Origin: Rhynochetos jubatus
Lineage: Eukaryota; Chordata; Aves; Eurypygiformes; Rhynochetidae
Direction of reading: 5' to 3'
DNA length: 64,000 bases
Assembly (NCBI GenBank): GCA_027574665.1
Contig: CM050664.1
Coordinates: forward strand, 19,184,774 to 19,248,773
The notes under the pieces were generated by a model. That model was not told where the DNA came from. It did not search any database and was given only the letters and a program-made list of their open reading frames with translations. A program made the position numbers and the translations under genes. Positions 36,801-44,650 of the stretch are shown in pieces; within the stretch, counting starts at the first letter, position 1, and the number at the start of each line of letters is the position of its first letter.

Positions 36801-39800
36801 CTAAAACGTTGTATTCCAAGAGTCTATTTAAAAGCTCCCTTTTAGGATAAGAGCACCATCTACCGGTACACACACACACAATCCTCACCCCCTAATTTGT
36901 TAAAAGTCTCGCCAACATTCTTTTTAAAAATAAAAAGACAAGTTTAAAGCTTTTACAAGTTACATAAAACTCATCTGCATACATACTGAGCGTTCATGGA
37001 CTGGGTGATCGGCTGGTGCGTTTTCTTTTCCCAGGCGTGCTTAGAGGCAGAAATAGAGCTGTGTAACTTGGAGATTGTTAGGTGAACTGGTATAGTTAAC
37101 TCTTTACATAAAGCAAGCCAGTATTGGTGGGACCTAATGAGAACTGATGTAACCAATAAGCACATTGGTTTAGAGTGACTGAAAAGCTGTTGTTTCTCTA
37201 TGCTTTTCTTGTTAATTATAGATATTAAAAGTCCAAGATGAGCTAATGCCCCAAATTCTTGCCGCTCTGGATGAAGACTCTAAAATTACGCGACTGGTAG
37301 CCTGTCATATTGTTGGTGTTCTTTTAAAAGTCTGTGGGAGGCAGTTTGATGAAAAAAAATTTATCAGCACTTACACAGGTAAAGTTTAATTTTCTTTTTA
37401 ATCAAGATCTGTGTGTTGAAGAATTACAGTTGCTTTTTTTAACTGAAGCATCATAGTTAGCATAGTTTCTAAGGATGAAAAGCGCCGTACTGGAGCAGTA
37501 GACAGATTTGCTGTGTAGGTTTAGGATTCACCGTGCAGGTTGTCCACCTCACCTGCAGATTCCCTGCAGGCAGTAGCAGTGAATTCACTAATACAGACTA
37601 GGGAATGACAAAACCAGTTCTGTGTCACTGTGTGACCTGGCTTTAATCCCATGTAAAGAGCAAAAAGCCTTTTAAACAGTTTGAGGTGAAAATAGGGGCA
37701 GAGTCATGTAGACTCAGTTACTCAGACATTCTTATTTACTCCCGTTCACATCTTTTAATGCTATTTCTGTGTGTTCTTACCTCGTATTTTAACTATCTGG
37801 ATAGTTCTCCCCCAGTGTAATTTTATAGATATTAAGGAAATGGAAAAAGTGCTGTACAAAATCATACCATTAGCAGCATTTTTGTGTATGAGAGGCAGTT
37901 TAACGTCTTAATCCTTGCAGGGACTAAGCCATGGTCTTACACTTTAAGCAGTCTGACCAGTTTAAGAGATGCACGTACCCGTTTTAGAAAATCAAGGTGT
38001 TGAACCCTTGAGTGGGTGTTGTTGAGTGTGACTCCAACAGCACTTGCTTGTAGCGAGACCTTCCTGTCACAACTGCAGCCTGTGGTTTCACTGAGGTGAT
38101 GTACTGCGGGCAGGCTAATGTCCTTTGGAAGTGCCCCCACTCCCGCTGGAGCAGACCCGAGCGGTATTCCCAGCGTTGTTACGCAGTAGACCGCTAGATG
38201 GAACCTCACTCGGTGTTGGTGTCTTTGCAGGGCTTGCCGGTATTTCATCTGCATTGCTCCCTAGTTTAGACTGTGTGAAATAACGTTCTAGCTCCAGTGA
38301 AAGCAGAGCAGTAATGCGTTATGTAAATGGTAGTCACATTGTTCTCCTCGCTGTGTTTGAGTGCCAAGAGCAAACCATTTCATTGTACCATAAATAGAGC
38401 TGAATAGGTAGTGGGTTGGGTTTTTCATTTAAAAAGAAGAAAACCCTAATCTAGCATGCTGTAATGTCAAATAGAGCTGTTCTCTGTAATGCTTCTTGGG
38501 GTGATGTTTAAATGCTGAACGATGAATCAGGAGAAGCACAGTCTGTGCTGAGTGACAGGATTTATGTTCTCAGAGGTATGTACAAATAAATCAGACTTTC
38601 CCAAACTCGGCATTTTAATGGGTGACACTTTATCTCACATTGCACAGTAGACACCTAATAGCAAACAGGTGTATTTCAGAGAAATACATGATCAGAGAAT
38701 TGTCAAAGCATAACTTTGCACCTTGCATATTCAGGGAGTCTGTGATGAAGTCATTCACTGAATATTCACAGTAATATTTGATAGAAATGCTGCCCTTTGA
38801 GAGCATAAAAACACTTAACCCCTGTACTTGCGTAGTGCATTAAGAGACATTCATTACATTGTGAAATACAGCGCCGTAGGATGTCCAACCGATCTAAATA
38901 ACTCTGTACATTTCCTTTAGTGTTTTTGACAACATTGCAACCCACTAGCAATGCTCAGCGTGCTTTTAGGAGCAACGTACTGCGTGTATTTGCAGTGCTC
39001 GGAAGACGGGAATGTGTCATAAATGCAACAATAATTTCAGTGATGACAAAATAACGTTTGTTTCTTGAAATGCAAAGGATGACTTTGCTGTTCCCAGTGC
39101 TGTTTGGTTATGTATATGCTCCTTTCAGAAGTTTTAAAGCGTCTGGATGATGCTTCGTGTGACGTACGACTGGCAGCTGCTCACACCTTAACTAATTGGT
39201 TTAAATGCTTAAAGGACAGTGATGTGAAGTCTGCCATGGAAGGTCATACTGAGTTTCTGTACCGGGAGCTATTGATCCATCTCGATGACCCCAATGAAAA
39301 TGTCCAAAATGCAGTCCTAGGTAAGACTGTCAGTCGGAGGTATTTTTAACAGTGCTTTTCAAATCACGTCTCCAAGCGTTACGTGGAAGTAGCACACACG
39401 ACGGCAGGCTGATGCGCACCGGCTGGAAGCTTTGCTTTGGGTTTCAGTGAGCGTGAGCTCAGACCTTTCACCTGTGTCAGAATGTCATGTTTTATCTTGC
39501 CCTCACCAGAGGGGGAAGATCAGCGTGTTTGGTGTATCAGAAGGCGTTACAGACGGTAAACAGGACACGGACCATAGGCACTAACCATGCAGGATGTGAC
39601 CATATCCTAGCTTGGAATTTATTGGTGTATCGGTCTGCGTTCCAGCACGTAAATGTCACGTTACAGACCTGTACTTTGAATGAGGGAGGACGCGGGTTGT
39701 CGCGACCGCACACCTTGCAGAAGAACAACTTCCAGGTTAGGTTTCGGCTACTTGGAGGGAACTTGGATAGAGGCACGCAGAACGGCTAGTGATTTATAAC

Positions 39801-39959
39801 ACATACTTTTGTTTTACAGAAGTTTTAAAAGAAGGAAGCGTTTTATACCCAGAACTGCTGGTGAGAGAAACTGAAGGGGTCGTACATAAGCATCGAACGC
39901 CAGACTGTTGTAATCAACTGCTGCATCACATTCGGTCAGCCAGAGAACCACCTTCGTGA
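9349..39959 (+). CDS. DNAAF5: DNAAF5 (HEATR2), dynein axonemal assembly factor 5, spliced from 13 exons
   Basis: The spliced CDS is join(9349..9880, 10317..10501, 11360..11484, 11881..11996, 15922..16154, 19052..19264, 21385..21528, 26431..26599, 29915..30062, 35485..35635, 37222..37378, 39129..39320, 39820..39959). It totals 2505 nt, or 834 residues plus a stop. Every junction is GT-AG and the phases chain without a break. Human DNAAF5 is 855 residues, and the difference lies mostly in a shorter GC-rich N-terminus. The product is a cytoplasmic protein made of HEAT repeats, needed to preassemble outer and inner dynein arms before transport to motile cilia. Human mutations cause primary ciliary dyskinesia type 18. 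The gene is intact here and lies between PRKAR1B and SUN1 as in human. Confidence 0.97.
9881..10316 (+). other. DNAAF5: DNAAF5 intron 1
   Basis: This is a 436-bp intron with G-rich patches near 9900-9960 and 10125-10140. Nothing else was recognised. Confidence 0.85.
10317..10501 (+). CDS. DNAAF5: DNAAF5 exon 2 (residues 178-239)
   Basis: The acceptor is CCCCAACAG. The exon encodes [20 protein letters not shown] and then [20 protein letters not shown], nearly identical to human. The donor AAG|GTGTGT is in phase 0 and a long poly-T tract follows it in the intron. Confidence 0.97.
10502..11359 (+). other. DNAAF5: DNAAF5 intron 2
   Basis: This 858-bp intron carries a poly-T run near 10515-10532 directly after the donor, and short duplications around 11190-11250 (AATCCAGGGTTCTTGT occurs twice). 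No element was recognised. Confidence 0.85.
11360..11484 (+). CDS. DNAAF5: DNAAF5 exon 3 (residues 240-280)
   Basis: The acceptor is TCCATGTAG. The exon encodes [20 protein letters not shown] and [18 protein letters not shown], a HEAT-repeat segment close to human. The donor AT|GTAAGT leaves two bases (phase 2). Confidence 0.96.
11485..11880 (+). other. DNAAF5: DNAAF5 intron 3
   Basis: This is a 396-bp intron with a G9 run near 11562. Nothing else was recognised. Confidence 0.85.
11881..11996 (+). CDS. DNAAF5: DNAAF5 exon 4 (residues 281-319)
   Basis: The acceptor is TTATGTCTAG. The exon encodes [20 protein letters not shown] followed by [12 protein letters not shown]. This corresponds to the human acidic LQWQKENEEDLKDKLDF segment. 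The donor GAG|GTAAGT leaves one base over. Confidence 0.96.
11997..15921 (+). other. DNAAF5: DNAAF5 intron 4
   Basis: This intron of about 3.9 kb has AT-rich tracts (TA/TG-rich near 12130-12185, A-rich near 15100) and no CR1 copy or RNA gene that I could recognise. Confidence 0.85.
15922..16154 (+). CDS. DNAAF5: DNAAF5 exon 5 (residues 320-397)
   Basis: The acceptor is TTTCTTCTAG. The exon encodes [40 protein letters not shown] and [20 protein letters not shown]. The core of consecutive HEAT repeats is strongly conserved with human. The donor AAT|GTAAGT is in phase 0. Confidence 0.97.
16155..19051 (+). other. DNAAF5: DNAAF5 intron 5
   Basis: This intron of about 2.9 kb is plain AT-rich sequence. 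No interspersed repeat or RNA gene was recognised. Confidence 0.85.
19052..19264 (+). CDS. DNAAF5: DNAAF5 exon 6 (residues 398-468)
   Basis: The acceptor is CTTTTTTTCAG. The exon encodes [20 protein letters not shown] and a tail containing [20 protein letters not shown], which corresponds to human SAELVGTFVSPEVFLKL. The donor GAG|GTAAGG is in phase 0. Confidence 0.96.
19265..21384 (+). other. DNAAF5: DNAAF5 intron 6
   Basis: This intron of about 2.1 kb holds no firmly recognisable element. A weak hAT-like pair of ends around 19307-19550 was considered and not accepted. Confidence 0.85.
21385..21528 (+). CDS. DNAAF5: DNAAF5 exon 7 (residues 469-516)
   Basis: The acceptor is TTAAAAAACAG with a weak pyrimidine tract. 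The exon encodes [20 protein letters not shown] and [20 protein letters not shown], matching human LERLLLCVQALVSVCHEDC. The donor AAG|GTAAAC is in phase 0. Confidence 0.96.
21529..26430 (+). other. DNAAF5: DNAAF5 intron 7
   Basis: At about 4.9 kb this is one of the longest introns of the gene. It is AT-rich unique sequence with short homopolymer runs. No CR1, SINE or RNA gene was recognised. Confidence 0.85.
26431..26599 (+). CDS. DNAAF5: DNAAF5 exon 8 (residues 517-572)
   Basis: The acceptor is CTGTTTTAACAG. The exon encodes [20 protein letters not shown] and [20 protein letters not shown]. Human has SPELLQFSVIVAQSG at the matching end. The donor TCAG|GTATGA leaves one base over. Confidence 0.95.
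27121..27843 (-). mobile_element. CR1 LINE, 5'-truncated, antisense to DNAAF5
   Basis: The left end AATCACAGAATGGTTTGGG is the reverse complement of the CR1 3' tail (CCAAACCATTCTGTGATT). Reading on the minus strand, the C-terminal part of the CR1 ORF2 protein is visible at 27505-27783, including [18 protein letters not shown] and KKDIDQLE. The copy lacks the 5' part of the element. It is inert by truncation and lies in intron 8. Confidence 0.93.
27808..27859. repeat. 16-bp perfect inverted repeat at CR1 5' truncation point
   Basis: TATCCATTCTCCACCC at 27808-27823 is matched by its exact reverse complement at 27844-27859, with a 20-base spacer. The spacer holds a further CCTGT/ACAGG stem. The left arm belongs to CR1, and the right arm is an inverted copy lying just beyond the truncation point. 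Confidence 0.9.
29305..29780 (-). other. Unrecognised minus-strand open-frame pair
   Basis: Two minus-strand frames, 29541-29780 and 29305-29571, overlap slightly and are offset, as a frameshifted single frame would be. The first contains [19 protein letters not shown] and [10 protein letters not shown]. The composition looks more protein-like than most intronic ORFs here, and CpG is locally enriched. I cannot place it in a family. A decayed transposon, a retrocopy or chance are all possible. Confidence 0.2.
29915..30062 (+). CDS. DNAAF5: DNAAF5 exon 9 (residues 573-621)
   Basis: The acceptor is TTATTTTCTAG. The exon encodes [20 protein letters not shown] and ends ETINSQG, matching human [18 protein letters not shown] and TINSQG. 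The donor GG|GTAAGT leaves two bases (phase 2). Confidence 0.97.
33475..33666 (+). mobile_element. CR1 LINE 3' fragment, sense
   Basis: The sequence runs from CTGGGACAGGCTGCCCAGGG through GGGGTTGGACTAGATGATCT and CCTTCCAACCCCTGACA to GTGATTCTGTTT. This is the CR1 3' UTR with its terminal ATTCTGTG-type repeat. Only the last 190 bases or so are present. Confidence 0.93.
35085..35218 (+). mobile_element. Ancient MIR-like tRNA-derived SINE
   Basis: The core AATCCTCGCAGCGTTCATAT, the stretch TTATCTCCACTTCACAGACG, GAGAAAATGAGACAGAGGGA and AGATAACACAGTGAGTC follow the MIR consensus in order. That consensus reads aatcctcacaac, ttatccccattttacagatg, ggaaactgaggca and ggtcacacagctagta. Divergence is high, as expected for an element inherited from the amniote ancestor. 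It lies in sense orientation about 270 bp upstream of exon 10. Confidence 0.8.
35485..35635 (+). CDS. DNAAF5: DNAAF5 exon 10 (residues 622-672)
   Basis: The acceptor is TTTTTGGCTTCAG. The exon encodes [20 protein letters not shown] followed by [19 protein letters not shown]. This is one of the best conserved parts of the protein, with human identical across [20 protein letters not shown]. The donor GAG|GTAAAT is in phase 0. Confidence 0.98.
35636..37221 (+). other. DNAAF5: DNAAF5 intron 10
   Basis: This intron of about 1.6 kb contains an antisense CR1 fragment at 36481-36794, a G8 run near 35713 and a short CA repeat near 36868. Confidence 0.85.
36481..36794 (-). mobile_element. CR1 LINE 3' fragment, antisense
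   Basis: GAATCACAGCGTGGTTTGGG marks the inverted 3' tail. The CR1 3' region follows on the minus strand up to CTTGTAGCCCCC, where similarity stops abruptly at the 5' truncation. It resembles the first part of the intron 8 copy, so both belong to related CR1 subfamilies. Confidence 0.93.
37222..37378 (+). CDS. DNAAF5: DNAAF5 exon 11 (residues 673-724)
   Basis: The acceptor is CTTGTTAATTATAG. The exon encodes [20 protein letters not shown] and [13 protein letters not shown], matching human [20 protein letters not shown]. The donor CAG|GTAAAG leaves one base over. Confidence 0.96.
37379..39128 (+). other. DNAAF5: DNAAF5 intron 11
   Basis: This intron of about 1.75 kb is unique sequence with no element recognised. 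Confidence 0.85.
39129..39320 (+). CDS. DNAAF5: DNAAF5 exon 12 (residues 725-788)
   Basis: The acceptor is CTCCTTTCAG. The exon encodes [20 protein letters not shown], then [20 protein letters not shown], equivalent to human LLKRLDDVSNDVRMAAAST. The exon is 192 nt and symmetric (phase 1 at both ends), so its loss would keep the frame. The donor TAG|GTAAGA is strong. Confidence 0.97.
39321..39819 (+). other. DNAAF5: DNAAF5 intron 12
   Basis: This is a 499-bp intron with scattered CpGs and no element recognised. Confidence 0.85.
39820..39959 (+). CDS. DNAAF5: DNAAF5 exon 13 (residues 789-834, stop)
   Basis: The acceptor is TTTTGTTTTACAG. The exon encodes [20 protein letters not shown] and [18 protein letters not shown], matching human [20 protein letters not shown]. 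The stop TGA is at 39957-39959. Confidence 0.97.
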
Positions 39960-40154
39960 ATCAGTGCTTTGTCGTGAATTGCGTGTGAAATCCATGTGGT
40001 CCGGATTACTCTTGTATTTTCTTTTGCTTAAGAAAGGCTGAGTGATAGATAGATTGTGTTTTTTCTTGGAAAGATCACTGTTAGCTCATTTAAAACTCAG
40101 ATTGGCACAACGCTGTGTTCTTTGCCCTTTGAACAGTTCTCTGTATCTGCTAGC

Positions 40155-40160
40155 AATAAA
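40155..40160 (+). terminator. DNAAF5: Poly(A) signal AATAAA, proximal
   Basis: AATAAA lies about 200 bp after the DNAAF5 stop codon. The downstream GT-rich element is weak, so this is probably the least used of the three sites. Confidence 0.4.
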
Positions 40161-40551
40161 ACAGTGTTTTCATTCATTTTCCATAGGAAGTTTGTCAGAT
40201 ACAAGTTTTAAAGGAGGAATATTTTCAGGAATTTGACACTATTTATAGCTGAAAAAGATGATTTATTTACGAAGTAGTAGTCTAGTGTCACAGTTACTAA
40301 TGTAATTCAGAGAGGACTGTGCCATTCAAGGAGCATTTCAAACTCTCATAATATTCAAACTCTGCGGACTCAGGTCTGTGAGGATCAGTTTTATCAGAGA
40401 AAAAAAAAAAAAAACAGCCAAACTTCTCTTGCATAATGCAGCAAAATGTTTCTGATGTTTTGAGTACTCATTATGCTGGAATAACACGGACATATTCTGA
40501 GTAGGTGTCCCTAGAGTTTTTCTTGTCATTGTATTACATTTCATGACTGAG

Positions 40552-40557
40552 AATAAA
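40552..40557 (+). terminator. DNAAF5: Poly(A) signal AATAAA, middle
   Basis: The sequence GAATAAAGCTGACC is followed within about 50 bp by TGTGCTGTTTTGTC, a typical GT-rich downstream element. Confidence 0.6.
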
Positions 40558-40818
40558 GCTGACCTTTTTTTAAATTAAGGTTTATGCATGGGAAGAAATG
40601 TGCTGTTTTGTCATTTAGATTAACAGTATTTATATTTTTGTATTAAATATATCCCATCTGCAGTCTTTACGTTTATACCGTTGTGCCTTGGAAAGCAAGC
40701 AACCTTTGTTTGCTTACTACTTTGAAATTCTTCAGTAATAGGTTAAAGCTTGATTTATTTTTTCAAACGACCTTTGTAGTGTCTAAGGTTCAGTGTCGTC
40801 TGATATTCTCGGCTATGT

Positions 40819-40824
40819 AATAAA
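40819..40824 (+). terminator. DNAAF5: Poly(A) signal AATAAA, distal
   Basis: The sequence GTAATAAAGTCAG is followed by TTCTTGTCTAAGTCACTGTG, a moderately GT-rich element. It is the likely distal end of the DNAAF5 transcript. Confidence 0.5.
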
Positions 40825-41544
40825 GTCAGTGAGCTCCTACATTCTTGTCTAAGTCACTGTGGGGTAGCAAGCTATTTATTGCATACACAAATCATGGAAA
40901 GTCATGGTCCTGGGTTGGTTGTTTGGGTCTTTTTTACTTATCTGTATTACAGAGAGCAAGAGCTCTTTGGCTTCTGACTGCCAAGTGCCTTGGCTTTGTA
41001 CAAGTCTTAAGACAGACGTGGTTGGGTTTGGTAATAGTCCTTGTGCTGTTGGGAGTCCTCGTGTTTGTTTATCCTTCTCGGCTAACCCTACCTTTCCAGG
41101 CTTGTGAATTGTTACCCAAACCACGGTCTGTTTACAGCATTCTCAAACATTTAAGAGAGATTAGATGCACAGACAAGCATTATTCCTAGCTTAAAAGCAA
41201 AGTCTTGCAAACTCCTGGCTGCTTCTCCACAAAGTATGGGGTTGCTTTGAAAGTTCTACCAAAAGGGACAATAATACTAAAGATGCAGAGTAGTTGAGTA
41301 GTTTCTTACGGATCCAAAAGCCATTTTGCATTCCCGTAGAACAGGGCACTCATTTTAGATCGTATGTTCTGTCCTTCAAGTTGTCTTGTCTTTTCACGAA
41401 AGCCAAAATATAACCATTCCTCTGTCCAGCGTCATGTAGTTGACTGATAACTGTGACTCATTGGAACTAGAGGCTCAGCTGAAATTCATAGAAGGCACAA
41501 TGTGAGTGAAATAAAAATCCCCAGAAGACGTTAAGTCGAATGAA

Positions 41545-41690
41545 GAGGTGGTGGAGTCTCCAGCCTTGGAGATATTCAACCCCTGACTTAACGCAGTTCT
41601 GGGAACCGGTTCTGCCTGACCCTGCTTGGGCAGGGTTTGGACTGCATGTTCTCCAGAGGCCTCTTCCAGCCCCAACGATCCTGTGAAATT
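41545..41690 (+). mobile_element. CR1 LINE 3' fragment, sense, diverged
   Basis: GAGGTGGTGGAGTCTCCAGC, then GCTTGGGCAGGGTTTGGACT and CTCTTCCAGCCCCAACGATC follow the CR1 3' UTR, ending near CCTGTGA. It is more diverged than the other copies and therefore probably older. Confidence 0.85.
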
Positions 41691-41927
41691 GGTTCCTTAG
41701 TCTATTCAGCGATTAAAAAGCCGTTGAAATTAGACTGGAAATGGACTATGTAACTGTTGTAGCAGCGCCCTTAGTTTTCCTTCAGCACTGTTCTCAAAAG
41801 CTAGCGTTGCAAAGCACTGCGGAGCAGCAGGCTCTTCCAACGCAACCAAAAGCTTTGCTTCCACAAGAAGAACCCGGTTCTTACCGTAAAGCCCCCTTGA
41901 AAGTCCACCAAGTGAATCCTGCTCATG

Positions 41928-41983
41928 CAAATAGTAATAGCTGAGACGCAAATAATAATAGCTGAGACGCAAATAGCAAGAGC
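41928..41983. repeat. 21-bp tandem repeat, about 2.7 copies
   Basis: The unit CAAATAGTAATAGCTGAGACG is followed by a near-identical copy and a partial third copy. The first two copies differ by a single substitution. No function is visible. Confidence 0.8.
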
Positions 41984-43131
41984 TGCAGTATTCAGCAAAC
42001 TCGATCCCTTTGCTAGGCTGGGAAATTGGTTTTTTTCTGCATATGTTGAACATTTTGTTATCTGTCAGAACAGCCCATTGTGGGATGCCTCCCGAAGAGA
42101 AATCTCTGCATCATCCCACAAGCCAGCTTTTCTCTTCAGAGCCAGGAGAGCTTTGTGAATACGCTAATGGTCCTAGAGATGTGTTAAACAGCAACGTGTC
42201 CTCGTTGGTGCGTGTGACAAACCAGATATCCTCCGCTGCCTCCTGTGAGAATGCAGGCGTAGGACTTCAACAACACGCCGACTCTGCTTATGATTTACCA
42301 TGCTCCAACCTATATAACCCAGATTTCTCAGATCCCTTTATGAGGAAGTACGATATCGAGTCTCCTGGGGATGGGGTAGGAGCCCGGGTTCTAAAGTTAC
42401 TTTCTCTGAGAATCAACGTTCCCCGCTTCAACCTTTCACTGCGCCAGCAGGAGCACAGCTGAACGTGTGGGGCGGGGGGTTCTGTTTTGCTAGATCAGCT
42501 GTTATATGTACTGGATTTCATTTGTGTTCATGGCAGAATGTTACTCGGATCATATTTGTTATGTAACTTTCAAGCAAGGACAGTTTTTTGGGGGCAAAAT
42601 AGTTATCTCGCACTCTCAGCCTGTTCAGATAAGCAGGCTTTAGCCCTGCCCTTCCTGTGACCGACAGATGTGCTTCTGTCTTCGGCCGTGTAAGCTAGAA
42701 AATCTGTCGCAGAGGATACTGGGACTTGGATTCTCAGCAAAACAAAGTTGCTGGTAAGTGCGTGAATAGAGAATCTTCTAAATGTTTGTTGACTACCTTA
42801 AATAGAATCAATTAATTAGACGTAGAGAAGGCACTGTCAAGCGGGGCACCTAGACTTGGAGAGAAAGCCTGCATCAGAGAGCGTTGCTAGGAGAGACTGG
42901 AGGTTAAGTATGTTCCCAGATCCACCCGCTTCTCATCCTTGTGGCTCCCTGTCGGCGATCTGCAGGTTTCCTCAGAAACGCTTTAGGCAGATGGCAGGCT
43001 GTCGGCAGGTGTCTGGCCGAGGGCGCCGTAGAATGCACCTTGTCTGCTTGCGTGCGCGCTGTTCTCCCCGGAGACTCACCTCCAGTTTCTACCAGGAAGT
43101 TACTAGAAACTAAAATAATCTATCAGAACTC

Positions 43132-43365
43132 TAATCTAGAGAGAGAGAACTATAGTTGTAGTGTAATAACTTAAACACAGTAAATAACCCATAAATTATA
43201 GCATAATAACTAACACGGTTATAGTAGTATGGTTTTGCTATGGTATAGTATAATAAGCTATAAAAATATACCATGGCATAGTAAAATTATACTATAATAG
43301 TTATTTCCAGTTATAACTGGAAAGCTACTATTCTATAACAGCTCTGGTTCTCTCTATTTAGATTA
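43132..43365. repeat. AT-rich foldback / imperfect large inverted repeat
   Basis: The left end TAATCTAGAGAGAGAGAAC pairs imperfectly with the right end GTTCTCTCTATTTAGATTA. Inside are a perfect 20-bp palindrome at 43304-43323 and a hairpin around CTATGGTATA and TATACCATGGCATAG near 43230-43280. The block is AT-rich while its flanks are mixed. It resembles a decayed MITE-like foldback or a cruciform-forming tract. No clear target-site duplication was seen. Confidence 0.55.
43304..43323. repeat. Perfect 20-bp palindrome
   Basis: TTTCCAGTTATAACTGGAAA equals its own reverse complement. With small mismatches the symmetry extends outward through AATAGT on the left and ACTATT on the right, covering about 45 bp. 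Confidence 0.9.
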
Positions 43366-44129
43366 TTCCGTAGGCTTTATCTCACTTTGGGGAAGGCCCT
43401 TTTCTGCACAGCACAAACATACCAGAGCCTTGCCCCAGACCTAAAGTACCATCTTGGCCGGTGGGAATGAACCGCTGATTGGAGAGGAGCCGAGCTGCCG
43501 TTTCACGTGCGGAATCTGCGTTAGGGTCACTGCCTGGGAAGGTGAGCAACTGTTGGCGAGAGGAGTGGAGCAGAGCCGGTCCTGGTGGGTATATAATGAG
43601 CTGCTCTGTGCCTCTGCTCTTCAAGTGAAGCTCTAACCATGTTTTAAAAGGAGAGAAAGGAAAACAAAGCAAAAAAATCTTCATTATTAGGCAGCTGAAG
43701 GATCAACAAAAACTGCAGTTAACAGGCTTGTGTCTGTTTCCTGAGATCAGTCCCGCGGGGAAGCTGCCGTGAGATGAAGCAGCAGATGAGAGCTGTGAGG
43801 AGAACGGCTGCTCTCTCGGCCTGCTGTGTACGTAATCGGCTTTTCTCGTTAACGTCTGAAATCCCCTGTAAGTCAGGACGATGGCAGGATCTAGGGGCAA
43901 AATCGAATTGAAGTGCTCTGCAGCCCCCTTTTAACTGATAACCTAATTGCACTGAACGGAGCGCCCGCTGCCTTCGGCTGACAGCGGTGACGGTGTGGAG
44001 AAAGGGCCCTCGTCAGTTAAACCACGAAATGCGACTCAGGTGGCGAGGAACTTTAACGAGCAAGAAATCAGATACTTCAGACAATTTTCATACTACTGCA
44101 CACGTATGGTGGTTTCCCCACCCTTGGAC

Positions 44130-44650
44130 ATAAAGGTCACCGCGCTTCCTCACGCTAAGGAACAAATCCACCGCGTCCCCTTTGCCCGGCACATCCCTGC
44201 CACGCGGTGCCACACCACCTCCACCCCAGCATCCCTCCCCAGGCTGCTGCTGACACCCTGTGACTCACCTCGGCGCTTCCCAGCCCCACCGCCCTCAGAT
44301 TCTGAAGCGGTGACCAGTCCCCCCCGTGCGCCGTCCCGCAGCGCTGCCCCGTGCTCAGCAACGCGCTTCCAGGCACCCCCGCGCCGCTGATGCGCATCCC
44401 CACGGAGCGCCGGCCCTCCGCGGCGCTCAAGTGCGGCGTTTCGCCCTTTCCAACCCACATGGAACCCAGTATTACCAGTCAGAAACGCCTCGCCACACTG
44501 GTTTCTGTCACGTTTGGGCCGTACGGACCTGCACCTCTGTGCTGATGGCCAGGGCCAGAACACGGAGCAGAGGAGGTTGGCCAGGGGTGAGCGCAGGAGT
44601 GCACGGGGCCCGAGGGTGGGAATCTCGGTGGGAAAGGATGGAAAGAAAGG
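44130..44650. promoter_or_regulatory. CpG-enriched intergenic patch
   Basis: The stretch is clearly richer in GC and CpG than its surroundings, with GCGCCGG and CCGCGGCGC motifs, though weaker than the gene-start islands. On the minus strand it holds GCGCCGAG followed by GTGAGTCAC, a good donor consensus. It could be an enhancer or a promoter of a noncoding transcript. No coding function is visible. Confidence 0.3.

Larger units (their letters stand above)
39960..40845 (+). other. DNAAF5: DNAAF5 3' UTR
   Basis: This is AT-rich sequence following the stop codon with three AATAAA signals at 40155, 40552 and 40819. The second and third are followed by GT-rich stretches, so alternative polyadenylation is likely. 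The end given assumes that the last signal is used. An A16 run lies near 40399. Confidence 0.65.

Noticed and set aside
42010-42462. 150-codon plus-strand open frame downstream of DNAAF5
   Set aside because: There is no recognisable motif, no CpG island start, no supporting splice structure and no known gene at this place in the conserved order.
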